Source of the DNA: Kriegella sp965368185
GTDB taxonomy: Bacteria > Bacteroidota > Bacteroidia > Flavobacteriales > Flavobacteriaceae
Reading direction: 5' to 3'
NCBI GenBank assembly: GCA_965368185.1
Contig: CBDULZ010000012.1
Span: 1-64,000 of the forward strand
DNA: 64,000 nucleotides
The notes under the pieces are model-generated. The model worked only from the letters and a program-made list of their open reading frames with translations. It had not been told where the DNA came from and ran no database searches. Of the stretch, positions 9,342-18,575 are shown one piece after another (within the stretch, counting starts at the first letter, position 1; each line of letters starts with the position of its first letter). Made by a program: the position numbers and the translations under genes.

Positions 9342-9812
9342 AAATTGCCGACCGAGCCATCGTCGCCGGACCCCAATATCAAGAACTCTTTAATTTTCAT
9401 CGTAGGACTTGTAGACATATTAAAGGTCAAGATACTCCAAAATTAATCAAGTGAAAGACATTCTGAAAAGGCCAATCCTACATTTAAATCGATTTTTAAA
9501 AACGCATAATGTCGCATTAATTAATTATAGTTTTCAAATCGTTCAGCACTTTACCGCTCCATTACATTTCGGGCAAAGAGCTTCTCTACAAAAAGGGCTT
9601 GGACCCAATCCCCGTTTATAACTTGCCACTTCGCTACCCCTTCCCGCCACGCCGGGAAGGAACGCTGCGCTCCCGAGCCAAAACGGTGAAATAAATCTTT
9701 TTAAACCGAAAAGTGCAAATTTTAATTTTTTCAAGGGAGTTTTCGTCAATGTCTTCTTCGGCAACTGATTAGGAGTTAGGAGTAAAAATTATTAAAATCT
9801 AAACTAATATTT

Positions 9813-9835
9813 AGGTTCAAATCCTTGTTCCCCGA
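9813..9835 (+). other. tRNA 3'-end-like fragment
   Basis: AGGTTCAAATCCT followed by TGTTCCCCGA resembles the T-loop (TTCAAAT) and 3' acceptor strand of a tRNA. No D-arm, anticodon arm or matching 5' acceptor strand is found upstream. Such 3' fragments are left when integrative elements insert at tRNA genes. Confidence 0.3.
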
Positions 9836-9888
9836 CGAACCCCTTTTGAACTATTCATGTTTTAGGAGATTTGCTAAAATTACAAGAA

Positions 9889-9909
9889 TTTGTTGACCGA
9901 TTTGTTGAC
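9889..9909 (+). repeat. Tandem 9-mer, integrase-arm type
   Basis: TTTGTTGAC occurs twice, separated by CGA (period 12). Similar short tandem repeats with an 11-base period precede the integrase gene at 33.7 kb and lie beside tRNA-Leu at 45.9 kb. No integrase gene is left here. Confidence 0.4.
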
Positions 9910-9964
9910 TTTTTAATCGGATTTTGACGTGAAAAAAACTTTTTTGAAAAATACTTAAAAATCA

Positions 9965-9995
9965 AAACCCTGATAATCAATTGATTATCAGGGTT
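9965..9995 (-). terminator. Terminator of the tRNA-Ser/tRNA-Pro transcript
   Basis: A perfect 30-base palindrome (arms AACCCTGATAATCAA) is followed on the minus strand by TTTGATTTTT. It lies 24 bases beyond the 3' end of tRNA-Pro, as expected for intrinsic termination of a transcript carrying both tRNAs. Confidence 0.75.
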
Positions 9996-10018
9996 AAAAT
10001 GTTAACAAAATGTTAAAG

Positions 10019-10093
10019 TCGGGGTGGCAGGATTCGAACCTGCGACCTCCTGCTCCCAAAGCAGGCGCGATAACCGGGCTACGCTACACCCCG
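10019..10093 (-). tRNA. tRNA-Pro (anticodon UGG)
   Basis: The minus strand folds as a 75-base cloverleaf. Acceptor strands CGGGGTG and CACCCCG pair with discriminator A, the anticodon stem CCTGC/GCAGG encloses TTTGGGA (anticodon TGG), and the T-loop is TTCGAAT. CCA is not encoded. It lies 32 bases downstream of tRNA-Ser on the same strand and probably shares its transcript. Confidence 0.95.
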
Positions 10094-10125
10094 AGGCATA
10101 AAAAGTAATATTTCAAAGGAAATTG

Positions 10126-10209
10126 CGGAGAGAATGGGACTCGAACCCATGCGACACTTACGCGTCGACAGATTAGCAATCTGCTCCGTTACCACTCCGG
10201 CACCTCTCC
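10126..10209 (-). tRNA. tRNA-Ser (anticodon GCU)
   Basis: The minus strand folds as an 84-base class II tRNA. The acceptor GGAGAGG pairs with TCTCTCC (one G-U), the anticodon stem GCAGA/TCTGT encloses TTGCTAA (anticodon GCT), there is a long variable arm, and the T-loop is TTCGAGT. The discriminator is G, as expected for serine. CCA is not encoded. Confidence 0.95.
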
Positions 10210-10321
10210 TATTTATTCCTTCAATGAACTAGCATTCTGAAATGCGGTTGCAAATGTACTTTTTCCAATTCTAGGACGCAACTATTTTTTGCTTTTTTTT
10301 ACTACTATTTTAAAGCTATCA

Positions 10322-12370
10322 TTATTCCGGATATTCTATTCTTAAATGGTATATATTGGTCAACTTTTGCTTAAAGATCTTTTTTATAAGTTGAATCTCC
10401 TTAAAGGTAATATTGGCGTTCAAAAATTGGTCGGCATTCATCTGTCCTGCGACAATCTTATCCACAAATTCATCGATGACTGAAAATGTTGGGTCTTTAA
10501 GACTCTTCGAAGCGGCTTCTACCGAGTCGGCCATCATTAAAATCGCAGTCTCCTTAGAAAATGGTATGGGGCCAGGGTACCTAAAATCATCTTCGTCTAC
10601 ATCACTTTCGAGATTTTGTTGTTTTTTGTAAAAATAATAGACCAAGGTGGTTCCATGGTGAGACCTAATGAAATCAATAACACGATCGGGCAAATTATTT
10701 TTTCTCGCCATCTCTATGCCTTTTATAACGTGATCGATAATAATTTTTGCACTGTCTTTTGGTGAGAGTTCATCATGCGGATTAACATTGGTGATCTGGT
10801 TTTCTGTAAAATAGGTCGGACTTGCCATCTTCCCTATATCATGATACAGCGCCCCCACCCGAACCAGCATGGCATTTGCGCCTACCTCATTCGCAGCAGC
10901 TTCCGCTAAATTAGCGACCTGTAGCGAATGATGAAAAGTACCAGGAGCTCTGTTCGAGAGTTCTTTCAACAGTTTGGAATTGGTGTCGGAAAGCTCAAGT
11001 AATGAAACATCTGACACCAACCCAAAAACCTTTTCATAAACATAAATTAAAGGTTGTACAAAGAGCGTTATCATGCCGTTGAGCAAGAACAACCCGACCG
11101 TAAGCCATTGTATATTGTCAAGATTGCCTTCATGAATAATATGAAAGGCCAGATAACCAACAATATAAATTAGGGTAATCTGTCCCACCGAAATAAATAA
11201 ATTCGCCCTTTTGTACAATTCAGACACAGTCAATATGGTCACAATTCCGGCAATAATCTGCAGAAAGATATATTCAAAGCTATTTGGAACTACAAAGCCC
11301 AAGATCAGAACGGTAAGCACATGGACAAAAAGCCCGAGTCTCGCGTCAAAAAAAGTTTTCAGCAGTAAAGGAAGAATGCAAAGAGGAACAACAAAAACAT
11401 ACGACTCATCATATTTTACTACTAATGTGGTCACAAAAACCATTAATAGAATATTGAAGAAAATAAAAGTGACCTTGGTATTATTATTGAAAATTCCGTT
11501 CCTGTACTTTTTCAAGAAAAGAAACAACATCATCAACACCAGGGCTACCAAAATGGTATAACCAAAGAGAATGAAATAGTAATTGTTGGCTGTCCACAAT
11601 TCCGATTGGTACTCATCTTTGAGTGAATTTAAAATTTTTAAATTCTCGGTCTCGACCACTTCGCCTTTGGCAACGATTAGTTTACCCATATCGACCGACC
11701 CCCGTGTCAAAGACACATTTGAAAGTTGATCTTCCAATGCTTTTTCAGACAAACTCTTATCATAAAAAACATTGGGTTCGGTTAAGTCTAAAAATAAATC
11801 TTGGAAATACCTGTTAAAACTGCCAAGTCCTTGATCATTGATATATTTTGAGACTATATTCTCAACATTTTTTAAAAGGACCAATTCACTGGAATTGATA
11901 CGTTTAGCCTCATTGTCTTTGACCAAATATATTTGATTATCCCTACGTCCATCGGCAAATTCAGCTACAACACCACGTTTATAGATTGCATCCAAAATAC
12001 TTTCTCCCGTAGCCTTTAGGGTAAGTCTTTGGTTGTCATTAAAATTCGCTTCCGCAAAAACAATCGGGAATTTCGATTTATAATCTTCATATACCTTCTG
12101 TACAATCGTATCATCGAATCTATAATAATCAGTACGTTGCTCCTTGATTGCCCGTTGCTCTTCCGCAATTTCAGCATCGCCTTTCTTGACCGAAAAATCG
12201 AATGGGGCATACAGATTTTCATATTGCCATGGCTTTCCTTTTTGGAATTCATATTTGAACTTGCCTCCTTTTGGGAAGAAAAAGACAATACAGCAAATAG
12301 AGGCGATGTACAATATGTACTTATAAAAAAGCGATTGACTTTTATAAACTTTGTCCAAGAATTTCCGCAT
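10322..12370 (-). CDS. 7TM-HD family phosphohydrolase (PgpH-like)
   Basis: An integral membrane HD phosphohydrolase of about 682 residues. The N-terminal helix is followed by a large extracytoplasmic region, then about seven hydrophobic helices (about residues 255-450), then a cytoplasmic HD domain. HD-domain metal motifs are FHHSLQ (about 478) and YHDIGKM (about 507). This is the architecture of PgpH-type enzymes, which hydrolyse cyclic di-AMP in Gram-positives; a nucleotide substrate here is inference. I preferred ATG 12370 (MRKFLDKVYKS) to the in-frame TTG at 12391. It is divergent from the thiolase gene. Confidence 0.85.
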   Translation of the reverse strand: MRKFLDKVYKSQSLFYKYILYIASICCIVFFFPKGGKFKYEFQKGKPWQYENLYAPFDFSVKKGDAEIAEEQRAIKEQRTDYYRFDDTIVQKVYEDYKSKFPIVFAEANFNDNQRLTLKATGESILDAIYKRGVVAEFADGRRDNQIYLVKDNEAKRINSSELVLLKNVENIVSKYINDQGLGSFNRYFQDLFLDLTEPNVFYDKSLSEKALEDQLSNVSLTRGSVDMGKLIVAKGEVVETENLKILNSLKDEYQSELWTANNYYFILFGYTILVALVLMMLFLFLKKYRNGIFNNNTKVTFIFFNILLMVFVTTLVVKYDESYVFVVPLCILPLLLKTFFDARLGLFVHVLTVLILGFVVPNSFEYIFLQIIAGIVTILTVSELYKRANLFISVGQITLIYIVGYLAFHIIHEGNLDNIQWLTVGLFLLNGMITLFVQPLIYVYEKVFGLVSDVSLLELSDTNSKLLKELSNRAPGTFHHSLQVANLAEAAANEVGANAMLVRVGALYHDIGKMASPTYFTENQITNVNPHDELSPKDSAKIIIDHVIKGIEMARKNNLPDRVIDFIRSHHGTTLVYYFYKKQQNLESDVDEDDFRYPGPIPFSKETAILMMADSVEAASKSLKDPTFSVIDEFVDKIVAGQMNADQFLNANITFKEIQLIKKIFKQKLTNIYHLRIEYPE

Positions 12371-12487
12371 TATGAAAATAGGTATCCTCAAAAATAGAAA
12401 AATATAAATTCATGGAATGCTTTTGAAGGCATTACCATCAGCATTGTGTTTTAATTTATTATTTTCGCAAGAGTAATACGTTTCATT

Positions 12488-13663
12488 ATGAACGATGTTG
12501 TTATAGTCTCCGCAGTCAGAACCCCGATTGGTAGTTTTATGGGTTCGTTATCTTCAATTCCAGCACCTCAATTAGGCGCTACGGCGATTAAGGGCGCCTT
12601 AAAAAAAATCAGCCTTGACCCTGAGCTGGTAGATGAAGTGTTTATGGGCAATGTTGTCCAGGCCGGAACAGGCCAAGCACCTGCCCGACAAGCAGCACTT
12701 TTAGCAAGTATACCAGATAGCGTACCATGCACCACGATAAATAAGGTATGTGCCTCAGGAATGAAAGCCGTGATGCAAGCTGCACAGGCCATCGCATTGG
12801 GAGACATTTCTATTGCTGTGGCTGGAGGAATGGAAAACATGAGCCTTATTCCCCATTATGTTTATATGCGCTCAGGACAAAAATTTGGACCCGCAACCTT
12901 AATCGATGGAATGCAAAAAGACGGTCTTGTTGACGCCTATGATCAAAATGCCATGGGTGTTTGTGCCGATGCCTGTGCAGAAAAATATAAATTCAGTCGA
13001 GAAGCCCAAGATATTTTTGCCATTCAATCGTATGAGCGATCTGCAAAAGCATGGGCATCAGGAAAATTCGACAATGAAATAGTACCGGTTTCGGTGCCCC
13101 AACGTCGTGGCGAACCGGTATGGATTACTGAGGATGAGGAGTTCAAAAACGTAAAAATGGAAAAGATTTCCTCATTGCGTCCGGCTTTCTCCAAAGACGG
13201 ATCCGTAACGGCAGCCAATGCTTCCACAATAAATGATGGTGCTGCCGCACTTATTCTTATGAGTGCCGACAAAGCCAAGGCGTTGAACTTAAAACCGTTA
13301 GCGACCATTCGAAGTTATGCAGATGCCGCCCAGGAACCAAAATGGTTTACCACCGCTCCGGCCAAGGCATTGCCAAAGGCCATAGCCAAGGCTGGAATTT
13401 CAATAGATCAAATAGATTATTTTGAATTTAATGAGGCTTTTGCAGTTGTGGGCTTGGCAAACATGAAGTTATTAGGCCTTTCGGATACGAATGTAAATGT
13501 AAATGGTGGGGCCGTTTCATTAGGCCACCCCTTAGGTTGCTCGGGAGCAAGAATCATTGTTACCTTGCTAAATGTACTGGAACAGAACAACGCAAAAATT
13601 GGGGCAGCGGCGATATGTAATGGTGGTGGAGGTGCTTCTGCCTTAATTTTGGACAGAAACTAA
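12488..13663 (+). CDS. Acetyl-CoA C-acyltransferase (thiolase)
   Basis: A 391-residue thiolase catalysing condensation or cleavage of acyl-CoA/acetyl-CoA in the cytoplasm. The acylated cysteine lies in NKVCASGMKA (about residue 89). The GHPLGCSGARI motif supplies the catalytic His and Cys (about 346-351), and GGAVSLGHP and CNGGGGASA are typical. Length is standard. Biosynthetic or degradative use cannot be told: no other fatty-acid or butyrate gene is adjacent. The next gene starts 11 bases after the stop and may be co-transcribed. Confidence 0.93.
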   Translation: MNDVVIVSAVRTPIGSFMGSLSSIPAPQLGATAIKGALKKISLDPELVDEVFMGNVVQAGTGQAPARQAALLASIPDSVPCTTINKVCASGMKAVMQAAQAIALGDISIAVAGGMENMSLIPHYVYMRSGQKFGPATLIDGMQKDGLVDAYDQNAMGVCADACAEKYKFSREAQDIFAIQSYERSAKAWASGKFDNEIVPVSVPQRRGEPVWITEDEEFKNVKMEKISSLRPAFSKDGSVTAANASTINDGAAALILMSADKAKALNLKPLATIRSYADAAQEPKWFTTAPAKALPKAIAKAGISIDQIDYFEFNEAFAVVGLANMKLLGLSDTNVNVNGGAVSLGHPLGCSGARIIVTLLNVLEQNNAKIGAAAICNGGGGASALILDRN

Positions 13664-13674
13664 GCAGAACACTT

Positions 13675-14427
13675 ATGCAATACGGTATTTGCCACCTAAG
13701 TACTGTGCCCGTGAGAGCGATTTCCGATGATACTTCCGAGTTAATTTCCCAGTTGCTCTTCGGCGAACATTTCAAAATTTTGGAAAGACGCAAATACTGG
13801 TGTAAAATCAGAATAGCTTATGATAATTCGGAGGGCTGGGTCAGCACCAACCAAATTAGTATCATAGAACAAGCGGAATACGATGCGCTCGAGAATTCTG
13901 CAAGCATCACATATTCTTCAGAGCTGATATCCATAGTTGAAAAAAATGGTTCTGTTCTCGTTCCCATAGTTCTGGGCTCTGCAATTCAAAATACGACACT
14001 TTTACAATACAGATTCGATGGTGCGAGTGTAAATGGAAAGAAGAATAGAAACAACCTTATTGAAACTGCCCTATTGTACTTGAACGCTCCTTACCTATGG
14101 GGAGGAAAAACCCCATTTGGTATTGATTGTTCAGGTTTTACACAAATGGTGTATAAAATCAATGGCTATCGTTTGTTCAGAAATGCCTCTGAACAGTCCA
14201 CACAAGGTAGTGCGCTTAGTTTTATAGAGGAAAGTGAGCCGGGCGACTTGGCGTTTTTCGATAATGCGGAAGGCCTCATACACCATGTAGGTTTGATTAT
14301 GGAGAACAATTACATTATTCACTCCCACGGAAAAGTCCGCATCGACCGATTAGACCATACCGGGATTTTCAATACTGAATTAGGCACCTACACCCATAAT
14401 TTAAGGGTTATCAAAAAGGTCATATAA
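13675..14427 (+). CDS. NlpC/P60 (C40) cell-wall hydrolase with SH3 domain
   Basis: A 250-residue C40-family endopeptidase expected to cut peptidoglycan stem peptides. Residues 10-65 form an SH3b-like domain (VPVRAISDDTSELISQ..WVSTNQI). The catalytic domain starts near APYLWGGKTPFGIDCSGF (catalytic Cys about 152), with the histidine in IHHVGLIM (about 203) and a further HSHG. There is no obvious signal peptide, which is common in this flavobacterial type. It follows the thiolase closely and ends at a bidirectional terminator. Confidence 0.88.
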   Translation: MQYGICHLSTVPVRAISDDTSELISQLLFGEHFKILERRKYWCKIRIAYDNSEGWVSTNQISIIEQAEYDALENSASITYSSELISIVEKNGSVLVPIVLGSAIQNTTLLQYRFDGASVNGKKNRNNLIETALLYLNAPYLWGGKTPFGIDCSGFTQMVYKINGYRLFRNASEQSTQGSALSFIEESEPGDLAFFDNAEGLIHHVGLIMENNYIIHSHGKVRIDRLDHTGIFNTELGTYTHNLRVIKKVI

Positions 14428-14455
14428 AAAACCCCGACATTTCTGTCGAGGTTTG
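14428..14455. terminator. Bidirectional terminator between convergent genes
   Basis: AAACCCCGACA and TGTCGAGGTTT form an 11-bp stem with one mismatch around TTTC. An A-run precedes it and a T-rich run follows, so it can end both the C40 peptidase and the TPR gene transcripts. Confidence 0.75.
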
Positions 14456-14480
14456 TACTTTATCAAGCTTCTTAAAAAAA

Positions 14481-15746
14481 TTATTCGCCCAATAATTTCT
14501 TAAGACGCATAAAATTCTCGTTATCGCCCATAGCCCCGTAGATATTCTTAAGCTGGGTCAATATCCCCTGATTATCAGGATTAGTTTTCAAAGCCTCTTC
14601 TAGAACATCGGCCCCTTGTTGGAACAGACTGTCTTTTTGCTCTTTCAACTCATCATAGCGGGCTATATCGGCCTTTGAATTACCTAAGCCATTCATCTCG
14701 TCAATCAATCCATTTCCTTCGTTTACATAGGTAGTAGATAAATTCAGTTGTGCATTGGTATATCCGGGGTTGATCTCCAATGTCTTTTTGTAAGCGGCCC
14801 TAGCCTCTTCCAAATTGCCTTGCTCCATATTAATTACGCCCATATTATAGTGCAGATCCGGATTATCAGGCGCCAAAGCTGCCGCTTCTGATTGAAGTTC
14901 CTTGAATTTATCCTTATCTCCCATCTTGTAATAAAGATTGGCTTCGTTCAAAATTAAATTCACGTCATTTGGATTGTTCTCCCTTGCTGCCTTATAAGCT
15001 TCTAAAGCCTTATCGTCTTGCCCCAATTGCGTGTATATCAATGCAATGTTTTTAACGATTTCCGCCTTCTTGGAAGGAGCCCGGTCATCTACAGGATCTT
15101 TGTAAGTGCCTGACTTTACCATAAGATCACGCTGCGTCTTATCCATTTCCTCAACCTCGCCTGTAGCAACATTCGTAGCCTTATAAGAAACACCGCTACC
15201 ATCATAACCTAAGCTTTGAAGTTCTTCGTAATACTCCAATGCCGGTTCGTAATGCCCTCCGTTGACAGCACTACTAGCAGCATAGTATAAGTAGACCGTG
15301 TCTTTCGGGCTAATCTTATAACTCATATACAACTTTTCTGCTGCTTCTTTAAATTTTTCATTTCCATTATCCTCAACCGCGGAATTTACCAAATCAGCCG
15401 TCAAGGTGCCTAAATGCTGTTTTGTCTCATCTGAGTATTTGGCTTTTCCGCTCTTTTCCTCTACATCGATTACTTTTTGAAAAGAAGACACAGCTTCATC
15501 GAATGCGGCATTGTCACCTTTTTTGGCTAAATCTGCATATGCCTTTCCACGAACAAAATAATATTGCGCCTGTAATTTTTCATCAGCACCGGAAATCATT
15601 CCCGAAGCACCATCAAGAGCTGCTTTTGCAGCTGCGGCGTCTCCATCTTTTAAGGCTTTTTCAGCCGTTTTAATCTCATTTTTCTGAGCGTATCCTGCCA
15701 TCATAATAAAAGACATGGAGGCTAGTATTAAAATTTTAGTTTTCAT
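14481..15746 (-). CDS. Exported tetratricopeptide-repeat protein
   Basis: A 421-residue secreted or periplasmic protein with a signal peptide (MKTKILILASMSFIMMAGYAQ) and multiple TPR units. Clear repeats are VKNIALIYTQLGQDDKALEAYKAA (about 230), PDLHYNMGVINMEQGNLEEARAAY (about 290) and the unit after it. TPR superhelices bind partner proteins; the partner is unknown. I chose ATG 15746 over the in-frame TTG two codons upstream. It starts 38 bases after gyrA on the same strand, so read-through from gyrA is likely. Confidence 0.85.
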   Translation of the reverse strand: MKTKILILASMSFIMMAGYAQKNEIKTAEKALKDGDAAAAKAALDGASGMISGADEKLQAQYYFVRGKAYADLAKKGDNAAFDEAVSSFQKVIDVEEKSGKAKYSDETKQHLGTLTADLVNSAVEDNGNEKFKEAAEKLYMSYKISPKDTVYLYYAASSAVNGGHYEPALEYYEELQSLGYDGSGVSYKATNVATGEVEEMDKTQRDLMVKSGTYKDPVDDRAPSKKAEIVKNIALIYTQLGQDDKALEAYKAARENNPNDVNLILNEANLYYKMGDKDKFKELQSEAAALAPDNPDLHYNMGVINMEQGNLEEARAAYKKTLEINPGYTNAQLNLSTTYVNEGNGLIDEMNGLGNSKADIARYDELKEQKDSLFQQGADVLEEALKTNPDNQGILTQLKNIYGAMGDNENFMRLKKLLGE

Positions 15747-15783
15747 TTTCAATTGTATTAAAATAATAATTAGTGTTTATTGA

Positions 15784-18318
15784 TTATTCTTCAGAATCGT
15801 CGTTACTTCCTTTATCAAGAGCCGTGCCATCTTCGGTATCGACTTCGATGTCCAACACTTCGGCTTCAGAAAGATCGTCCTCGTCTTTCATAACTTTGGC
15901 CACTGCTGCTATCGAATCGTTATCCTTTAAATTAATGAGCCTTACGCCTTGTGTAGCACGCCCCATGACCCTAAGATCTTCAACACTCATTCGAATGGCA
16001 ATACCTGATTTGTTGATAATCATAAGATCATCCGAATCCGACACATTCTTTATCGCTACAAGGCCACCGGTTTTTTTTGTAATAGATATCGTTTTAACAC
16101 CTTTACCCCCTCTGTTTGTCACTCGATAATCTTCGATGCTAGATCGTTTTCCATACCCATTTTCTGAAACTACGAGTATATCTTCATCAAAATCATGTAC
16201 CGATACCATGCCTATCACTTCATCATTGTCATCGGCCAAACGAATACCTCGAACTCCGGAAGCGTTTCTACCCATCGGTCGTGTCTTTCCTTCTTCAAAA
16301 CGAATGGCTTTGCCAGATTTAAGGCCCAAGAATATTTCACTTGTACCAGTGGTTAATTTCGCTTCGAGCAACTCATCGTCTTCCCGAATGCCAATAGCAT
16401 TGATACCATTCTGTCGAGGTCTAGAATATTGCTCCAAAGAAGTCTTTTTCACAGTTCCCTTTTTCGTAGCCATTATTACATAATGGTTATTCACGTAATC
16501 TTCGTCTTTAAGGTCACGCGTACAAATAAAGGCTTTAACATTGTCATCTTGTTCAATATTGATAAGATTCTGAATGGCCCTTCCTTTTGATGTTCTACTG
16601 CCTTCGGGTATCTCGTAGACCCGCATCCAGAAACACTTTCCTTTTTGAGTAAAGAACAACATATATTGGTGGTTCGTACCCACAAAAAGATATTCAAGAA
16701 AATCTTCGTTACGGGTCGAAGAAGCCTTTTGACCTACTCCTCCCCTGTTTTGGGTTTTGTATTCGGATAGTGGCGTTCTTTTAATGTAACCTGCATGGGA
16801 TATTGTAATTACCACCTGTTCATCAGGAATCATGTCCTCAATACTTAGATCCCCACCGGCAAGATTGATTTCAGAACGACGTTCGTCGCCATACTTTTCT
16901 TTGATTTCAAGAAGCTCTTCCTTTATGATTTGCATCCTTCGGTCCTTCTTCTCCAGTATGTCCTTTAAATCGGCTATAGTCTTTATTATCTCATCGTACT
17001 CTGCCCTTAATTTATCCTGCTCCAGACCTGTAAGTTGACGTAACCGCATTTCTACGATAGCTTTTGCCTGTATTTCTGTCAACTTAAAGCGTTCCATCAA
17101 ATTCTCACGAGCCTCATCAGCGTTGGCCGACGCCCTGATGATAGCAATCACCTCGTCTATATTATCAGAAGCTATAATCAAGCCCTCAAGAATATGGGCC
17201 CTGTCTTCAGCCTTTTTAAGTTCAAACTGTGTTCTGCGAACCACTACATCGTGACGATGTTCCACAAAATAGTGAATCATCTCCTTGACATTGAGCAATC
17301 GAGGTCGACCGTTAACCAATGCGATATTGTTTACACTGAATGAAGACTGCAATGCCGTATATTTATACAGCATATTGAGTACAATGTTAGGTATCGCATC
17401 CCTTTTAAGAATATATACGATACGCATTCCCTTTCGATCCGACTCGTCACGAATCGTAGAAATTCCCTCGATTTTCTTTTCGTTTACAAGATCGGCTGTC
17501 TTTTTGATCATATCGGCCTTGTTCACCTGATATGGGATTTCCGTAACAATGATACATTCCCTTCCCTGAACTTCTTCAATGTTAGCCTTGGCGCGAATTT
17601 TCACACGACCCCTGCCGGTATGGAAGGCCTCTTTTACGCCGTCGTATCCATAAATTATTCCACCTGTAGGAAAATCAGGTGCTTTTATATGTGTAATGAG
17701 CTCATCAATTTCAATATCATTGTTCTCGATATAGGCAACGGTTCCGTCAACAACTTCCGATAAATTATGGGGAGGCATGTTCGTAGCCATACCAACGGCA
17801 ATCCCCGATGCCCCGTTGACCAAAAGGTTTGGCACTCGTGTCGGTAAAACAGTCGGCTCTTTCAAAGAATCGTCAAAATTCAATTGATGATCGACCGTAT
17901 CCTTGTCTATATCGGCAAGCATATCATCGGCAATTTTTCGCATACGGGCTTCCGTATAACGCATTGCAGCCGGGCTATCGCCATCAACGGATCCAAAATT
18001 CCCCTGCCCGTCCACCAACATGTAGCGAAGGCTCCATTCTTGGGCCATTCGTACCATAGTGTCGTAGACAGAAGTATCACCGTGCGGATGGTATTTACCT
18101 AAAACTTCCCCGACAATACGCGCTGATTTTTTATGAGAACTGTTAGAACGCACACCCAATTCATGCATACCAAACAACACACGCCTATGTACTGGTTTCA
18201 ATCCGTCCCGCACATCTGGCAGCGCACGTGACACAATGACCGACATCGAATAATCGATGTAGGCAGATTTCATTTCATCTTCGATATTAATAGGTATCAA
18301 TTTTTCTCCTTCTGCCAT
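15784..18318 (-). CDS. gyrA: DNA gyrase subunit A
   Basis: The 844-residue breakage-reunion subunit of DNA gyrase, which introduces negative supercoils together with GyrB. The N-terminal domain has the hallmark YIDYSMSVIVSRALPDVRDGLKPVHRR and the catalytic tyrosine in AAMRYTEARM (Tyr121). The loop corresponding to the quinolone-resistance region reads HPHGDTSVYD, so the position equivalent to E. coli Ser83 is Thr82 and that equivalent to Asp87 is Asp86. The C-terminal beta-pinwheel has QNRGGVGQK where the classical GyrA box QRRGGKG lies, plus a later NRGGKG. Length is normal, and the acidic tail is typical. It is divergent from clpC. Confidence 0.97.
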   Translation of the reverse strand: MAEGEKLIPINIEDEMKSAYIDYSMSVIVSRALPDVRDGLKPVHRRVLFGMHELGVRSNSSHKKSARIVGEVLGKYHPHGDTSVYDTMVRMAQEWSLRYMLVDGQGNFGSVDGDSPAAMRYTEARMRKIADDMLADIDKDTVDHQLNFDDSLKEPTVLPTRVPNLLVNGASGIAVGMATNMPPHNLSEVVDGTVAYIENNDIEIDELITHIKAPDFPTGGIIYGYDGVKEAFHTGRGRVKIRAKANIEEVQGRECIIVTEIPYQVNKADMIKKTADLVNEKKIEGISTIRDESDRKGMRIVYILKRDAIPNIVLNMLYKYTALQSSFSVNNIALVNGRPRLLNVKEMIHYFVEHRHDVVVRRTQFELKKAEDRAHILEGLIIASDNIDEVIAIIRASANADEARENLMERFKLTEIQAKAIVEMRLRQLTGLEQDKLRAEYDEIIKTIADLKDILEKKDRRMQIIKEELLEIKEKYGDERRSEINLAGGDLSIEDMIPDEQVVITISHAGYIKRTPLSEYKTQNRGGVGQKASSTRNEDFLEYLFVGTNHQYMLFFTQKGKCFWMRVYEIPEGSRTSKGRAIQNLINIEQDDNVKAFICTRDLKDEDYVNNHYVIMATKKGTVKKTSLEQYSRPRQNGINAIGIREDDELLEAKLTTGTSEIFLGLKSGKAIRFEEGKTRPMGRNASGVRGIRLADDNDEVIGMVSVHDFDEDILVVSENGYGKRSSIEDYRVTNRGGKGVKTISITKKTGGLVAIKNVSDSDDLMIINKSGIAIRMSVEDLRVMGRATQGVRLINLKDNDSIAAVAKVMKDEDDLSEAEVLDIEVDTEDGTALDKGSNDDSEE

Positions 18319-18575
18319 TTTAAAATCTTCTATATTTTTGGGTTAAAAAAGCATGCCAATATACGTAAAATCGTTACTTTTCAAGTATATATCAGATACT
18401 TTATTCAAAATTTTATTAACACTTATACCCTCTTTACAGGTTGATAATAAGATTGTTAATTATTCCGCAATTAATCGCTTTTTCGTCAATTCGAACAACT
18501 TTGTCGAATAATAGGTACGGTATTTGCCCAAGATTGACCTAGATTTACTAATTTTATAGTTGAAAGGATAATTTT

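Larger units (their letters stand above)
9106..10018. other. Intergenic region with remnants beside the tRNA pair
   Basis: About 0.9 kb without an accepted gene. It holds two copies of a motif reading CCTAAAACGGG on the minus strand (9204-9216, 9254-9268), a 37-codon minus-strand ORF, a patch more GC-rich than its surroundings near 9600-9690, a tRNA-like T-arm fragment and an integrase-type tandem repeat. Together these suggest an old integration scar on the 3' side of tRNA-Pro. Confidence 0.4.

Noticed and set aside
9543..9764. A 73-codon minus-strand ORF ending CPKCNGAVKC
   Set aside because: The translation follows a GC-rich, repeat-like patch and has no homologue I know; the zinc-like CxxC alone is not enough.
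12029..12397. A 122-codon plus-strand ORF opposite the HD phosphohydrolase
   Set aside because: Antisense shadow of a well-supported gene, with biased composition.
16000..18318. Thr82 of GyrA as a quinolone-resistance mutation
   Set aside because: Threonine at this position is a natural variant in many bacteria; sequence alone does not show resistance.
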